This document shows positions 22,307-35,677 of a DNA stretch of 64,000 nucleotides, piece after piece. The notes beneath the pieces were generated by a model, which searched no databases, was not told where the DNA came from, and was given only the letters and a program-made list of their open reading frames with translations. Numbering within the stretch: position 1 is the stretch's first letter; each line of letters starts with the position of its first letter. Both the position numbers and the translations under genes were made by a program. This DNA comes from Xylaria sp. FL1777 (lineage: Eukaryota; Ascomycota; Sordariomycetes; Xylariales; Xylariaceae), in NCBI GenBank assembly GCA_022578965.1, contig MU400533.1, forward strand, positions 124,001-188,000, in the 5' to 3' direction.

Positions 22307-25300
22307 GGTATAACGTGATGGCAGCTCAGCACCAACAAGCAACTCGGAGGAGTGACAGAACCACGGACAGAGGGAAAGGCCAGCCAACCAAAACAATGGT
22401 AAAAACAATATCAACGGTGAGGTGGAGCCCGCCTATATGGATGTATATGAGTATTAAAAGATGGTCTTCTACAGCGCAAAGAAACCGAGGGCGTAGAGGC
22501 AGATATGTACGACAGATCAAACAATGTGACCAGCAGCACCGGGCCCGTGGTCACCAAACCGAATAACGACTAGGTGGAATGCGCTCGACGGCAGCAGGAA
22601 ATGGCCAAATGCGGCTGACACTGGACCCGTATGGCAGCAGACTTGGGAATGGAATCACTGTGGAGGACGGCGCCAGCGGCGGCAGTACTAGAGCGGTCTG
22701 GGCGACTATTGTATCCGGTGTGACGACGGACAACGACGAGAAGGTCAATCAATGACAATGGTCCAGGGACGCAGGCGAATGACGGTGAAAGGTTGAACGC
22801 CAAAGACTCCGATCCGGGTAGGGTGTGGACGCCTACATATCATATCTATCTAGTATACCCAGGTAGGGATGGACGGCCGCGATGGAGCAGAGTCGAGTCT
22901 CTGGGGCCAGTCATTGGGAGAAAGGGACAGACAGAGACAACCTAGCAGCCCGGGTTGTTCCTTGCCGCCCGCGTGTCGTTGTTGTGTGTTATGCCATGTA
23001 CCTGGCGGCTCCAAGTGAAGTTGTCAGCTACTAGTATAGCGCAGTACCTCGGGCCGTGGTGTAGGGAGCAGTATAATTGGGAAGACGACAGCTCGGCGAG
23101 TGCAGATGGATATACCGGTACATGTCTGTTTGATACACCGATCCAGATGCCGTGAGAGCGCAGGTACTCTGCTGAGAAGCTGGGGTGTGGCACAGGTGAG
23201 ATCGATACCTATACTGTGGTCTGTAGTGCCAAGTTCCATGCCTACGGAGTACCGTAGATAGTGCCCAGGTGTACCTATATCGGCTCTGTATCCGCCGTAC
23301 TGTTGATTTGTACTGTATAAACCCAACCTGGGAGTAATAGAACGTAAGTTCTAAGCGTGAGGAGTACTTACGCGATATACCTTACTTGCGTACCTACCTA
23401 TGTAGGTAGGTATGTGTATGTAGGTAGGGACTAGTACAGATCGCTGTATGTAGACTACCTACACTAGAGCAGCGCAAGGGCCGTTCCGCTCTTCTTAGGC
23501 TGCTGTAGGTACACAAGGTACGCAAGGTACACATATACTACTTGACAAAAGTACGTTTTTCCATTACCTAAGGTACCTCCTATTATCTCATAGAGCCCTC
23601 CAATCATGAGAATCATATGGTAATTAGACATATATGAGACATGCACATGCTGTAGATAATACACATTTGTAGTACCTCTAATAAAGTGACAGCCCAGAAC
23701 GAGCTAACCAGGTAGCTACGTAGTACAGTAGCGGGGAGGAGAAGATTCAACAAAAATTCTTTTGAAGACATGGGGGCTCTTTCCAGCGCTAGAGCCATCG
23801 GAACACAGAGCCTGGGTAGGTGGCATACAGTAGCCTGTATCTTACGCAGTCGTGGATACTACCTATGTAGGTATAGTAGGTACACATGCAAGTACATAGA
23901 AGGTAACATTAGGTACCTAGGTAAAAACCCGAAAACTGCCTTTATAATATGTATACACCACGCAAGGCTGCACCTAAGTCACATGCACTTTATTGAGTAC
24001 ATACATACGCAGTATGCAGTAGGTAGTAAGGTACTAAGTATGATAGGCAGAGGCAGGCAGTTAAGGTACCAACTGGAAGTTAAGCTACATGTTCCCTGCC
24101 TCCCTGCATGTATCTCTCTATAGGAGAGGTCATGATATCATCTGCCTAAACTGTCCAAACGCGTAAGTACGGAGGTGGTTGCTTTTTTCCAGCTCAGTCA
24201 GTAGGTACCGGCCGCCATGCTGCGACAAGCTGTGATAGAACAGACAACTTGGAAGATGTGAGACATTCGGTGAGAAGTCCGTGGTGTACAGTATTACGTA
24301 GCTTCGACTTAGACAGGGGAACTTCATTGGTCTACTGTAGCTAGCGTAGCTAGCGTTCGCAGTTATCCATTATCATGGTATCTTTCCAGTATGTGAGTGT
24401 GTGTAATCGATGCTGGGGTACATACATGTATCCAGGTTTGTACTGAAGGGCTCTGGATTCGAGCACCAATCTTGTTCAAGCCGCATCAGTGGATGCCAGT
24501 CGTACATACACTACTGCGTATGAATAAGCGAGTATATCAGCCATGCTCTGCCACGTATACTACGTAAATGGGTAACGTCTCCGGAAATGTGCTATGAAAG
24601 CCCGTACTTTGATCTGCGCTGCTTTCCAAGAGCAGTGCACGGAATCCTTGGCTGTCGACATCCTATCTACAGTAGTATACTACACTATGTACTATGTATG
24701 CGTACGTATGTAATTTGCGTCCCACTCCCGGATCGTAGCACAGTAAGTGAGGTTAAATTATCCATTGTGCGTCGACTGAGCAAAAGTATCGCACAGGGGT
24801 GTTGGAGAAAGCGACATGGACTACCTACCTAATCCACCAACTACACTGCTGTACAAGCTGTATACTGCTGTACATACTGCTGTGCCTACCTCCTAGGTAG
24901 GTACCTTAATAATGTCATGCCGGAACAAGAACCGGGACACTGCTCAGGATAAAGTGCGGGTTGAAAAAGCATGCATAAAACATGTGGAACGGAACGGTTT
25001 CTGGGACGGTTATAGCCGACTTGGAGGGCTTAGCGCTGGATTCATGTGCGTAGGTACATGCTACGTACTCACACTAAGTACGGTACTCAGTATACTGGTC
25101 CGATTCAGGGAGGCCAGGAACTAACCACAGAAGACAGAGAAAACCGAGTAGTCGGGCCTCGTGCAGTTGCAGTGTGGTGTTAGCGCGTGCAGGTGGCCAG
25201 GTTGTATACCTACACCCTACACCCCTTCCCCCCATTTCCCTTTCTCTGGCGTGCACTATCTCCATGTAATAGGCCCCCCCTTCTGCCTCTCTGCACTGCA

Positions 25301-25900
25301 CTCTTTCCCCTCCCCTCCTCTCCGCCATCCCCATCCCCATCCACCATCCACCATCCACCAAGCCTCCGTCCGATGATCCCTGTCTCGCCCTGCCTTAACC
25401 TCACATCGCTCGTCGCCCTTGTTCCCGTGTCCTGGAGCCCGGGAATTCTACCCTCGGCGCTCCAGCTTGCTAGTCTCTCTGCAGACTGCAGACTAACACC
25501 TATCTACCACCTATCTGCTACCTACGCACTACATGTATGTGGTGCACCTCTGCACGTCCACACCACTGGCCGATGCAGGGTAGGCGGCAAATCGCAGGCG
25601 GCCAGTTTCCGTGCGGGATAATGCATTCCAAAACCGTTGGGTTTTACCATGTCCATTTCCCCCCTTTAGCTTCGCTGCCTCAGACTCAAATATCCGTGCC
25701 GTCTCTTCTCTACCGCATCGGGATCTCGAGCCCGCCACAATTTACCATTCCCACCGGCACCCTGGCCAAGCCTTGGCCGTTGTGGGCGTTGTGGGCGTTG
25801 TGGGCGTGCACAATGGTCCTCTCAAAACGACCGCCCACTAAATGATGAGTGGTTGAGGTCAGGGCAACAGGATTAAGTTGCGATCGACATACCTCTCCGT
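22307..25900. other. Gene-free region rich in TAGGTA/TACCTA motifs
   Basis: The first few hundred bases are the velC upstream region. From about 23,200 to 24,900 the sequence is dense in TACCTA, TAGGTA and GTAGGTAC units, often as palindromes (near 23393-23430, 23862, 24890). From 25,200 to 25,380 there is a strong C/T-rich tract with CCATCC repeats, and a 9-nt unit (GTTGTGGGC) is repeated three times near 25779-25805. Open frames are short and compositionally driven. No gene supported. Confidence 0.5.
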
Positions 25901-28900
25901 CTGCTCGCGGTTGTTGCCAGTTCGATTCCGCATATTGGGTACATGTACCTACCAAACAGGATAAATATCCTTTACGCTTAGCCGGCGCGCCCATGAAGAA
26001 GGTGTGGACGAATACCCCGGTGGCGTTGTGCTATGCCAGAGTCGCCTTCCTGCATGGCCTGCGTCGGATGACAGGACACTCCCTCGCATGGCCGAGAACT
26101 TGGTACGTGGTGTATTGCGTGCGTTGTCGTCCAAGAAACGCGCTCGTCGCCATTTGTCAAACTTCAGGCTAGAGTAACAAGGCTACCGAACTTACATGAC
26201 GCTTTGTTCTGCGTCCAGCCGATATGCTGGCGGAATGGGCGCCAAATACTGCGCATGTGACTGTCACAATCCCAATGCGCTCGGTGCCCATATCTGGTCA
26301 AAACGTTTGGAAGACGTCGCCGCTAGTACAGCTACTGGCCCTCGACGACCAACAGAGACAACTTTATGGCAGCCAATCCTATAACGCTCAAATAAACCAC
26401 AGACTCTAGCGTTGAGGTGTTGCCAGTATCGTACGTCAAATCGTACGTCAAGGGCTAACACACAAAGAGAGAACGTCTATATGAACTTAACTCGTGTTCT
26501 CAAACCCTAGGCACCGAATTCCCCATAATCCCATGAGTTGGATATTGTGGTACAATGTGCGCCGATAGTCGCATTGGCTAGTATTTCCTGCCGTCGTTGC
26601 ATTTTCTGTGGGGTTTCATTACCCAGACTGACGAGAGTCAATTACTCTTCTCGGTCACCAACTGCTTACTACAGAATCGAGGCTGGATAGTACGAGATTT
26701 TGCCAACGAAAGTGATACGACGAATACGCAGAGCACATGAGAGCCTATCTGTGAAGTGGCCAGCGTTGTGGGTGATAGGACACCCATTCCCGGCTATTGG
26801 GAATCGGACGGTTGCGGTCCTTTCGTGGTTGCCTTATCTCGCTGGTATTTTTTGACATGGATGCTGATTGCCTTGTGATTGCCTTACTCTGCTTCAAATC
26901 ACTCAAAAGTAAAGTTTCGTATGAAATTCGCCCAAAACACATGTACTACTAATGATCCTAGCCTAAGTTAGTTGGACCTCGTGAAGAGCTGGGTACCACA
27001 CCTGGGTCATGATTTCGGTAACAAAACATTTAGGTGAGGTGCCTTGGAGCAATGTAACCCCAACTTCCGGATTGAACCCAGCACCCCGGAGAAACTGCAT
27101 CAATTTTATCTTGGTCTCCATTTACCGCTTTCCCGCCTGATAATGTTTCAGTGAGGGTCCACTCCTGCGTTGTTTAGATACCAGGTTGATCGAAAAGCGT
27201 AGGATTACTGATATTTATTGCCTAGCAACGCCTGTCCGTCTCGTTTAGATATCGAACCGCAAAGCAAATGGCAGTCTTGCCATCCCGTCTCCAAAAGCTA
27301 GCACTCTAGATAGATTGCACATCAACGTCCAGTCACAATCAGGTAATCGTAAGACACATTGACATACCATCATTGGAACTTGTGGGAGGGCATATATTAT
27401 AGAACCGTTCTGCAACCATAAATCAGCACTTACTACAGAGCCAAATGACTATAGCCGTGTTCTTAGTTACGATGCCTAGTCGCAGATTTTCTTCGTACGA
27501 TGAAGACAATCGTCACACAGAGATTACTCTCCTCCGCTTTGAGCACGTACAGCCATGTTCTAGAAGGACTTAAACTAGGGCAGTGATCAACTCTAGATGG
27601 ATTTCGCACATGGGCTGATATCATCTCGCATTCAAGGCGTCCACAAACCCACCAATACTATATCTATGCAGCCATGGAAAATATACGGTCTGAGGTGATA
27701 ATCTCACCTTTTTTGTGCTTCGAAGGCCGGGTTTGCTGTTTCATACAAGCCAGCTATCACCTTGTTCCTACACCGCTGCAAGATTAGGCCTGTTGTAGGT
27801 ATTTTCTTAAGCTTCCATGAAGCAGCGGATAAAGAAAAATTACCACATTTGCAAATGCGGATAGGTTTGGCCAACTCTACTGTAAGCCTTGAACCCTAAT
27901 GTACAGTAGCCCGCCAAGACACGAGAAATTCACTGGGAACCAAAGATACGCAAGGGTCCCCTAGTCGGCACTTTTGGTTTACCTCGTTACCTGTCATGTG
28001 CTAGTTCGGACGTTTCTTACGCAGTAAATGGGTTCTAGGGTCCCCAGAGTGTCAAGGTTGTTGTTTAGGGTACCCACGTATTCTTCGCGGCTGCTCTGTA
28101 GTATAGGTATTCGGTACCTAGCACAAACTATTATCAGTATGCCGCCATTCCGAAACACGACAGGCGACACCTATTAATACCTATCAGATTCACACGAAGA
28201 CATAGTATGGATCTCTTCTACATGTAATTCCACGCAAGTTTACATACGCCATTCTCCACAGATATTTATATGTATACACTAAACAAAAGCGCGGCCTAGA
28301 CGGCTATCGGTTTAGCCCCAGGACAGGAACCCGGGATGCTCTTTGGCCCTTCTCAGCCTGTTCGTCCTCTATTGGCATCCAAATTCGCCAGTCGCTTGGT
28401 TCCGATGACAGCGAGAGCCACTGAAACTCAATCAGGCTAAAAGTGATGCTTGCTAGACTGATGCCCGCTGATGGGGACACTTCTTCTTGAAGGATGTCTG
28501 TTAGGGAGGACCCAACCGCTAACGGCCTCTATTCTGTTTTACCCATGTACGAAGTAGTGTTGTGGCCAGTGAGAACGATCGAGTCGTTATACCACCTCGT
28601 TTATGCATCATACACGTAGACGGTCTTGCCCACATCTCTCTACCCTTTGGATCCGTCAAGTATTCAAGTCCTCTCTCTTAGTAAACAGTCGGCCAGCGCA
28701 GGAATATGCAGCAGAAAAACCCTTGTCACAATGGCATACATGTGAATGAATTTCTAATAAACCTAGAGAACAACCATTCGCATCTTCAGGCATCACTCCC
28801 ATTTTATCAGCATCTATGGTAGTTCATCTCAGTTTGCAGGCCCCTCTTCGTTGCCGTTACACTACCAGAGTTCGGCTGTTCATTACCCAGTAGCACTCAG

Positions 28901-31830
28901 CGTGGCAACAAGCAATACGTTCTGAAATGTAAAGGCTTCAGGACTTACTTAGAGGTAACCTCTTAAGAACAATATTAGAGGTAAATTTTTCATTCGTGTG
29001 TTACTCATACCTTGAAGACGGCTGTTGACCATGATCTGCAACTGAGGCGCACACTCCAAAATCTCTACAGTATCAGCGATCAGACAACCAAACACCAACC
29101 TGTTCATCCGAACATTCAGCCACTCTTAGTTTCTATATGATCCTTTCGTAGCCCGTTCTACTCTAGGTATCAAGTTGTTGATCTATCTATTCACGGTTCA
29201 CGTTGCCTCTTACAGCCGTTAATTCAGACCATAAGAAAACGAAACTACGGGTAATTGTAGCCCATGCCAGCCTGTAAGGTACTTTCAATAACAGAAACAT
29301 GGCAGTAAGTAATAATTGGTTGTTGGAGGATCAGAATCCCAGACCACGCATCAAGAAGCCCAGACCAGTTCGTTGCGAACCATCGTGCACAGTTGTTGCT
29401 TGATCCATCTCCGTGCTATAGTACCCATGTCAAAGCGTATGAGTATATCCATGGTCTGTAAGGCATGGGACGAACCGGTTCAAGATTTTCACTTGCCATG
29501 GGAGTCCGGATAAGCAAGCCGATTTTCATGCCACCGAACCGGCCTAAAATGCGGCAAGATCGGCCGCCACACACACAGCCAGTCATCTGACCAGATACAC
29601 AAATAATTTCACGGCAGTTTCCCAGGAGGCCTGGCTGAGCTCCTCATAGGTAATCTGTCTGTGCTAGAAAGAGAAATCTAGGCGAATATTTGATCGAAGT
29701 TATGCCGGGCCAACCCTAGCGATCCGTCTCTGACACCCCTGTATTGTCATGGTACCAAGTGCTACACTGCAATGTTGCTGTTCCGTCATTGGTGAACATA
29801 GCACCGCGTCTTTCGCGCAGCTTCAATCTCGGGTTTATTACCTCCAGGGTTCTGTGTGTCCAATCAGGATCATGATACGCAAACCTGAGATGAAAGCATC
29901 CCCAAGACCGGGAAATCATCTGTCCTCTTCACTGGACGGTTCTAGATAGATGAGACTGTAGTGAATTTCCCAACCGGCGGTTTTAACGTTGCTCTATGGT
30001 AGCATTTTCCGGTACACTGTGCGGAGAGGAGGCTGTCTTGTATTCGTCAGTTACGGCAGGTAACTCTGTGACCCCTGTTGTCTAGATTTACCGTTAGTAT
30101 TGAATACAGATGAACAGAGGTGGCCTTGTGCGGCTTTACAAATTATATGATCCTATACATCACAACGGTTTTTACATGTACGTCGAGGTACGCTATTTTT
30201 TTCATAGCACCATAATGCACTCAGCTAGACTCGTACATCAGACGACGCCGTTCTGAATCGAAATTGAATAGATATATTAATCGACTTTAGGGTATTGATC
30301 AGCAGGATTCGTCTACCCATTAGGAGTACTATGAAAAGGAAGAATAGGAGGCATATGGCTATACTATTGTTCGCAAGAATGTGTGAGACGGCATATTAAA
30401 GCACATATACTACAAGTCCCTCAAAGGCCAACTAGTATCTCCTAGTCTTTCTTTCCCGCTGACGCCATTTAACCAGGCGGAGAAGATTCACGTCTCCTTA
30501 ATCCTCTTCATTCCTTCACGTACTGTATATGTGTAAAGCATCACCTTAGCATGATTTTGCAAATAAAAGCCTGAGAGGCGACATCTCAGAAAAACCTGAT
30601 TTCGAGTGATTCTCTATCTATCAGGAACAGAGGGGGGGAACTCTCAATGGAGGGGGCGTCGACCTAGAATAAACGACAGGAGACTTAGGGAAAATTCTGA
30701 AGATTCCGCGTCATAGTAAGATGGTGCGGCAGGTCGTATAGCGCTGGATAATTTTAATATCCGGGCATGAGACGCGTTGTGTTGCCGCTTCCCGGATGAA
30801 GAGGCTTGCGTCCCGGGTCCTCACGATATTTTTCCGCATGAATATTTACGTGAAAATCTAGATGAGTTGGCTTGGATGAACTTGAGTAGTGAAACTTCTT
30901 GTGGCCGGAAGTATCAGATATCTGGTCTCGCGAGATTGAGTAGATGCCTCCCATAAGGCTTTTGACTTTGGATAAATATGTTCCATCCTTCCGATGGATA
31001 GAAGATTATTGCCTAGCACACACTTGTGAGGGTGGCACACATAATCCATTATGCCAGGTAGAACGGTACACTGTCAGCAGTCGCTGACTGTAGCATATAC
31101 GTCTTAGATGTTTCCCGGTCAGGTAATAGATGAAATGCGAGTTGTATGGGAATATAAACATATATTAGATAGTTATACCATTCATGGGGTTATGACCTAA
31201 GGCTCCTCCCTCTTTGTACGGATTGTGTCATTTCCTGGTCCCTTCCTAAAAACCCCGACTCGTAGTTCAAGCAAGTTTGCGAGGCTAGAATTCAGCGCAG
31301 TAAAGTATTGTATCGATATAAGTTCGTTTCATAAACAATAAGAACGTATAAAGAAGTATACCCAGGTTAGAAAGAGGGATAATGCCATTAAGAGATACTG
31401 TTGCCTCGGATAAAGTCTAGGGGAGTTGTTTAGCTAAGTAACTCATATGCATTATTTTGCTCAAACCATGTTGTAGACATGAGACCATCCAGCTTCAAGC
31501 CATGGCGGGTTTGCTTTTAAACATTTTCTGCTGCCCAGGCATTACTAGACGGGATAAATCTAAGTAATGTCATGACTTGCAAAAAGCTTCCAAGGTTGTC
31601 TGTAAGGCTTCCCCTTTCTCCACCACAGTAGTAATCATCGAATCGTCAACATCAACTTCTGATCACAACCTCCGTGCCGACTTAGGCTAGGTATCCAGGT
31701 AGTTGCCGCAAGAACCGCAGAAGTTCTGATCAATTGCTCACATATTCACACAGACGTTGGCTACCATGAGCACGGCTTGGGCGGTTCCTACGTTCTTCAC
31801 TATGCCTTTACCAATTTCCATCTTTGCTGG
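25901..31830. other. Gene-poor AT-rich region
   Basis: Nearly 6 kb with no frame above about 110 codons and no recognisable domain. One minus-strand frame (28528..28304) is open for 74 codons and looks mildly protein-like (EFQWLSLSSEPSDWRIWMPI), but it cannot be joined to anything. No tRNA, rRNA or transposase recognised. Old, mutated repeats are possible but cannot be shown from one copy. Confidence 0.4.
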
Positions 31831-32706
31831 TCAGTGAAAGAGAGTAGAAGTCGGAAGGGCAATCCTTACAACTATATTCTTCAGCCGCGATCGCCAAACT
31901 TGGAGAGCCTTGATATGGGCTTTTACCGTGTTCTTCACCTTGTTTTCTCCTACAGTCTTTATGCTGAACTGCAGTGCTTGCACCTTTGCCCCCAGTTCGC
32001 TTTCAAATTTCTTGGCCGCAGAAGTCTCTCTTAATCGGCCCTTGTGGGCCAGAAGTTCTTCCTGGAACAGGGTGGAGGCTGGCGTTGACAGGGAGAAGTC
32101 CTCGGTAAAGTGGCGGATTACTTCGAGCGCCGACTCGCTGGTGTTTTGGAATCGGAAGATTTTGGCGCTCTTGGCCAGCATGTCTTCCCAGAGCGAGGTC
32201 CTGTTCCCTTCGTTCTGCTCGCCGAAACTCTCCTTGACTTGGTCCCACATTGTGGTGACAATTGCTACTCGGTCATAGAACTGAGAACCGACGATCTGCT
32301 TGAATAGCTCGGTTCGCTTTCTCTCGCTATCGCTCGCTCGAACTTCGGAGACAGGTTGCACTAAAATGGCTCCGTTGAGACATTTCCCATGGGCTTGCGA
32401 TTGCGCCAGCCATGCTGATATCTTTTCAAAAATCTCCGGGTCTTTTGATTCTGTGTCATCAAATCCAGGAGTGTCATAGAGAATCACAGTTCTCCCGCCA
32501 ACTTTCACCCAGCTTTTTTGCACATCTTTTGTACCTGCATGTCCTTAAATCAACGTATTGCACATTTACTCTCCTTTACTCCACAACTTACACGAGTCAC
32601 CGCCGTGTCCTATCTCGAGATTATCACCTGTGGCGCTGACAACAAAGGATGTTTTGCCAGCGCCTGTCTTTCCGAAGACGGCCAAACGAATGTAGTTGTC
32701 ATCCAT
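31831..32706 (-). CDS. AIG1-like P-loop GTPase (paralog A)
   Basis: Exons are complement(31831..32534, 32592..32706), giving 272 aa. The 57-nt intron (donor GTAAGT, acceptor ATGCAG) splits a Cys codon at residue 39 in phase 1. G1/Walker A is GKTGAGKT (12-19) and G3 is DTPGFDD (59-65). The G4 position reads TTMWD rather than TKxD, so nucleotide specificity may differ from Ras-like GTPases. The C-terminal half is helical and charged (EELLAHKGRLRETSAAKKFE) and may form a coiled coil. It resembles the AIG1/Toc34-type GTPases found in fungal accessory genomes. The function is not known; roles in stress or self/non-self responses are only analogies. It is divergent to, and paralogous with, the gene at 33405. 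Confidence 0.85.
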
Positions 32707-33404
32707 GACGAGGAGAGATACGAATGAAATAAGCACGCTAGCCCTAGGACATCAAATTGTTGTAGAGTGCTGAGGAGGAGCTAGGTTTAAATAATAGCTA
32801 TAACAGCGCTTACGGCGTTAACATCCATTACAACCAACCTCCTGCTTCTAGGAACCCCTGTTTCTTCACCCCTATGGATCATCAAGCCAAAGGCATAATT
32901 GGGGGCCAAAGGCTGGTCACAAGTAAATGCTCATTAGGCTAGTGAATATAACGTCAGGATTTGTGTAAGCCCCTTGCTGATGTATCCCACACTTCAAAAC
33001 ACGTCTGCCCTCAGCCGAGGCTGAACAGCTTCTTTTTCTACGTGTGGCTAATCTCACTGCATCCTACAGTATCGAATGATGTTAGCAAAGGCTTATAAAC
33101 GATGACACTGTGCCACATTATAAAATTAATTTAGTCATTATACATGCAACCCCTCTGGCCCCCATTCAAACTGCACAAGCCCTACAAAGTAGGGTATCTA
33201 GAGGTTCCCCCCTCGAAATTCTCCCGTTCATTCCTCAGACTTCCTACCAGTTCTTGTATTTAAGGAAGATCTTAGTCTGCTTCAGTACCGATATTACCCG
33301 TCCTTCTGTTCTTTTAACCAAAGGACCTAGTACATTGCAAGAAACTGCTCTTTTCTAGAGCTGTGGACTAGAGTTACCATAGCTACCTCCTCGTGGTTTC
33401 TATA
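32707..33404. promoter_or_regulatory. Shared intergenic region of the divergent GTPase pair
   Basis: About 700 nt between the two start codons, so it must hold both promoters. It is AT-rich with no open frame of note. Co-regulation is possible but is inferred from arrangement only. Confidence 0.45.
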
Positions 33405-34361
33405 ATGTCTGGTGACAGTCGTGGCGAATCTGGGCACCAAGCCCTTAGCTCTCCTGTCGACAGTAAAGAACAAGCAACAAGCCATGCCAGCGCTCAAGCC
33501 AAGGTTCTCCGAATTCTGGTAGTAGGCGTGACGGGGTCGGGGAAGTCTACGTTCATTGCCTCCGCTTCGGGTCGTGATGTTGGTATCGGCCACGGCGCGG
33601 ATTCATGTATGGCCTCAAGTGTCTATACTTCGACCAGATGACATTGCTGACTCTCATTAGGCACAAAAGTGTGCAAGGTGTATCCAACTCAGTACAATAT
33701 AGGCGGCGTCAAGCTTGAGTTGATCGACACTCCTGGCTTTGACGACCCGCATAGAGACGACTACGAGGTCCTCAAAGACATCACCAAAGTCCTCCGTGGC
33801 GTCTCAGGCGTTATATACTGTCACCGCATCAATGATACTAGGTTAATCGGAAACTCGAGGCTCAACCTGGAGATCCTCAAGGCTATGTGCGGGATGAGAT
33901 TCTACAGCCGTGTCGTTATTTGTAGCACCATGTGGAACACCTTCCCTCAGAATATCACGCAACAGAAATTGGAAGTGCATCGAGGGCGTATGGAGGAGCT
34001 CCTCGGCACTGGGTTCAGAGACCTGATGGATAAAGGGGCCAGGTACATGGAGTTCCACGCAGATCGGCGGGATCCTTGTCTGGACATCCTGAGGTCTTTC
34101 TTGTCCCAACGATTTCCCCCTGAAATGGCGATCATGGAAGAGCTTTCCGAGCGGTATACTATGCCGGAGACGCGCCCAGGCTTGGTTATCAAGGAACATA
34201 GGAGAGGAGCAATGGAGGGAAGATCACAGGATCAAGCTTCGGCGAAGATACGGAAGCAACAGCAGGACAACAACTACGATGAACGAGACCATGGTCAGAA
34301 GGAGGGGTCGAGTTTGAAGAAAAATGTTCAAAAGAACCTGCAGAGAGTGTTCGGAACATAG
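33405..34361 (+). CDS. AIG1-like P-loop GTPase (paralog B)
   Basis: Exons 33405..33606 and 33661..34361 give 300 aa. The 54-nt intron (donor GTATGG, acceptor CATTAG) splits a Cys codon after GHGADS in phase 1, exactly where paralog A is split after GHGGDS. G1 is GVTGSGKST (41-49) and G3 is DTPGFDD (90-96). The G4 site is STMWN, again without the Lys and Asp of TKxD. The N-terminal 35 residues are Ser/Ala-rich and extra relative to paralog A. The C-terminal 60 residues are very charged and low-complexity (ending SLKKNVQKNLQRVFGT). The two proteins are clearly related but strongly diverged, so the duplication is old or fast-evolving. Family and caution as for paralog A. Confidence 0.86.
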
Positions 34362-35677
34362 TTAATAGACGTTGAGGCAGCTAGAACAGAATTTCATTTG
34401 TTGACTGGTTTATAAGAAATCACCATACTTCTTAATAGCTTTCTTTGCAACCCACTAGGTCAATGAGAATAATAAAGGTACTATTTCCTTTGCGTTACTA
34501 ATAATAAATACTGTTTTGATACAAGTTACGCTCCATAGCCGGGCTGGCATAAGGTCTTCTAGTAGCATTGTCTGACTTGTCATGTTACCTTTAGTTCTAG
34601 AGGCTGCCATACTAACTCTTCAACATTTAGATGCAATAATAAACACTCGTACTGAATGGAGAAGTGGGTGTTTATGTCGAATTGATGTCTTACCTTCTAC
34701 GATTGGATCTCTCAATCGGTCGACCAGCGGTACGTACGTTGATATTGTAATTTTTGTAGTCGTTCGCGCGGAGAAATTCACTCTGGTTCTCGAAACATGT
34801 TAAAACCGGGATACATGCCTTCTGTATTCATGACTATCTGATGTCTGAACCTCTGTGCTTCTTTGTGGCCGATGTTTCCATACTGAACCTTTCTAGAGAC
34901 ACTAGAGAATACCATCTATGGCCTTACGTAGGGGAGAAGGAGTGAAGCCGACACCTGTAGGAGATGGTGGTACTGGTGAACCTGAGTTGATGTTGTTGGT
35001 TCAACGGCAAAGCCTACTGAGGGCTTAGTTCCTGGCTGCTAGAACACGGTATACGTGCAGTTCATCCTAAGGATATCTACCAAGGGCTCGTAGCCAGACC
35101 ATGTGATTGGTGGCCATGAGCCGAACTGCAGACAGTTAGGGTATTGCGCTACGCTGACAGGGTCGACGAGGGACTTGGGCCGATCGGAGTAAGCACACGC
35201 AAGGGGTTGTGTCTGCGTATTTAGATAGATGATCTTCAAACCCCGAATTCCTGGCAGTCTCGTGATTATTATATATACCGTCTATATTCATGGGGTATTG
35301 ATAGTATCGCTTTAACTTCATCACAACATTCCACGAAGTTGGTTCTAGACACAATCCACACATGTGCATACATACACATATGCCGCTTTATCTTCAGCAC
35401 ACATGACCTGAAAACCGGGGGTTCTCATTTAAACGTACCGCCTGATTAGATAGGTCGGCGATGTATATAGTTTACCGTTGCGAAGTTTGACACTGAATAC
35501 TTATTAGTCACAGCATCATTATGAAGTAAACTAGGTAAGTGAATCATTGTTGAGAGCGAATTGAATTTCCCATCGCTACATAATACTAACATTTATGAAA
35601 AAAAAGGAAACACGTGTCGGTATAGAATTACCTCCTGGCCACAAGAGGTACTCGCACTATAGATCTAAGTCCTAGCT
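34362..35677. other. Intergenic
   Basis: Between the GTPase (+) and the phosphotransferase (-), tail to tail. AT-rich; no coding frame with protein-like content and no RNA gene seen. Confidence 0.4.

Noticed and set aside
22307..22414. N-terminal hydrophobic extension of the velvet protein (would look like a signal peptide)
   Set aside because: The upstream frame begins with TTG, not ATG; the first ATG is 22306 and a signal peptide makes no sense for a nuclear regulator.
25779..25805. Three tandem copies of GTTGTGGGC as a possible coding or regulatory repeat
   Set aside because: Too few copies and no gene nearby; noted only as a minor tandem repeat.
25905..25940. CAGTTCGATTCC as a possible tRNA B box
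   Set aside because: No matching A box or acceptor stem at the right distance, and no cloverleaf could be drawn.
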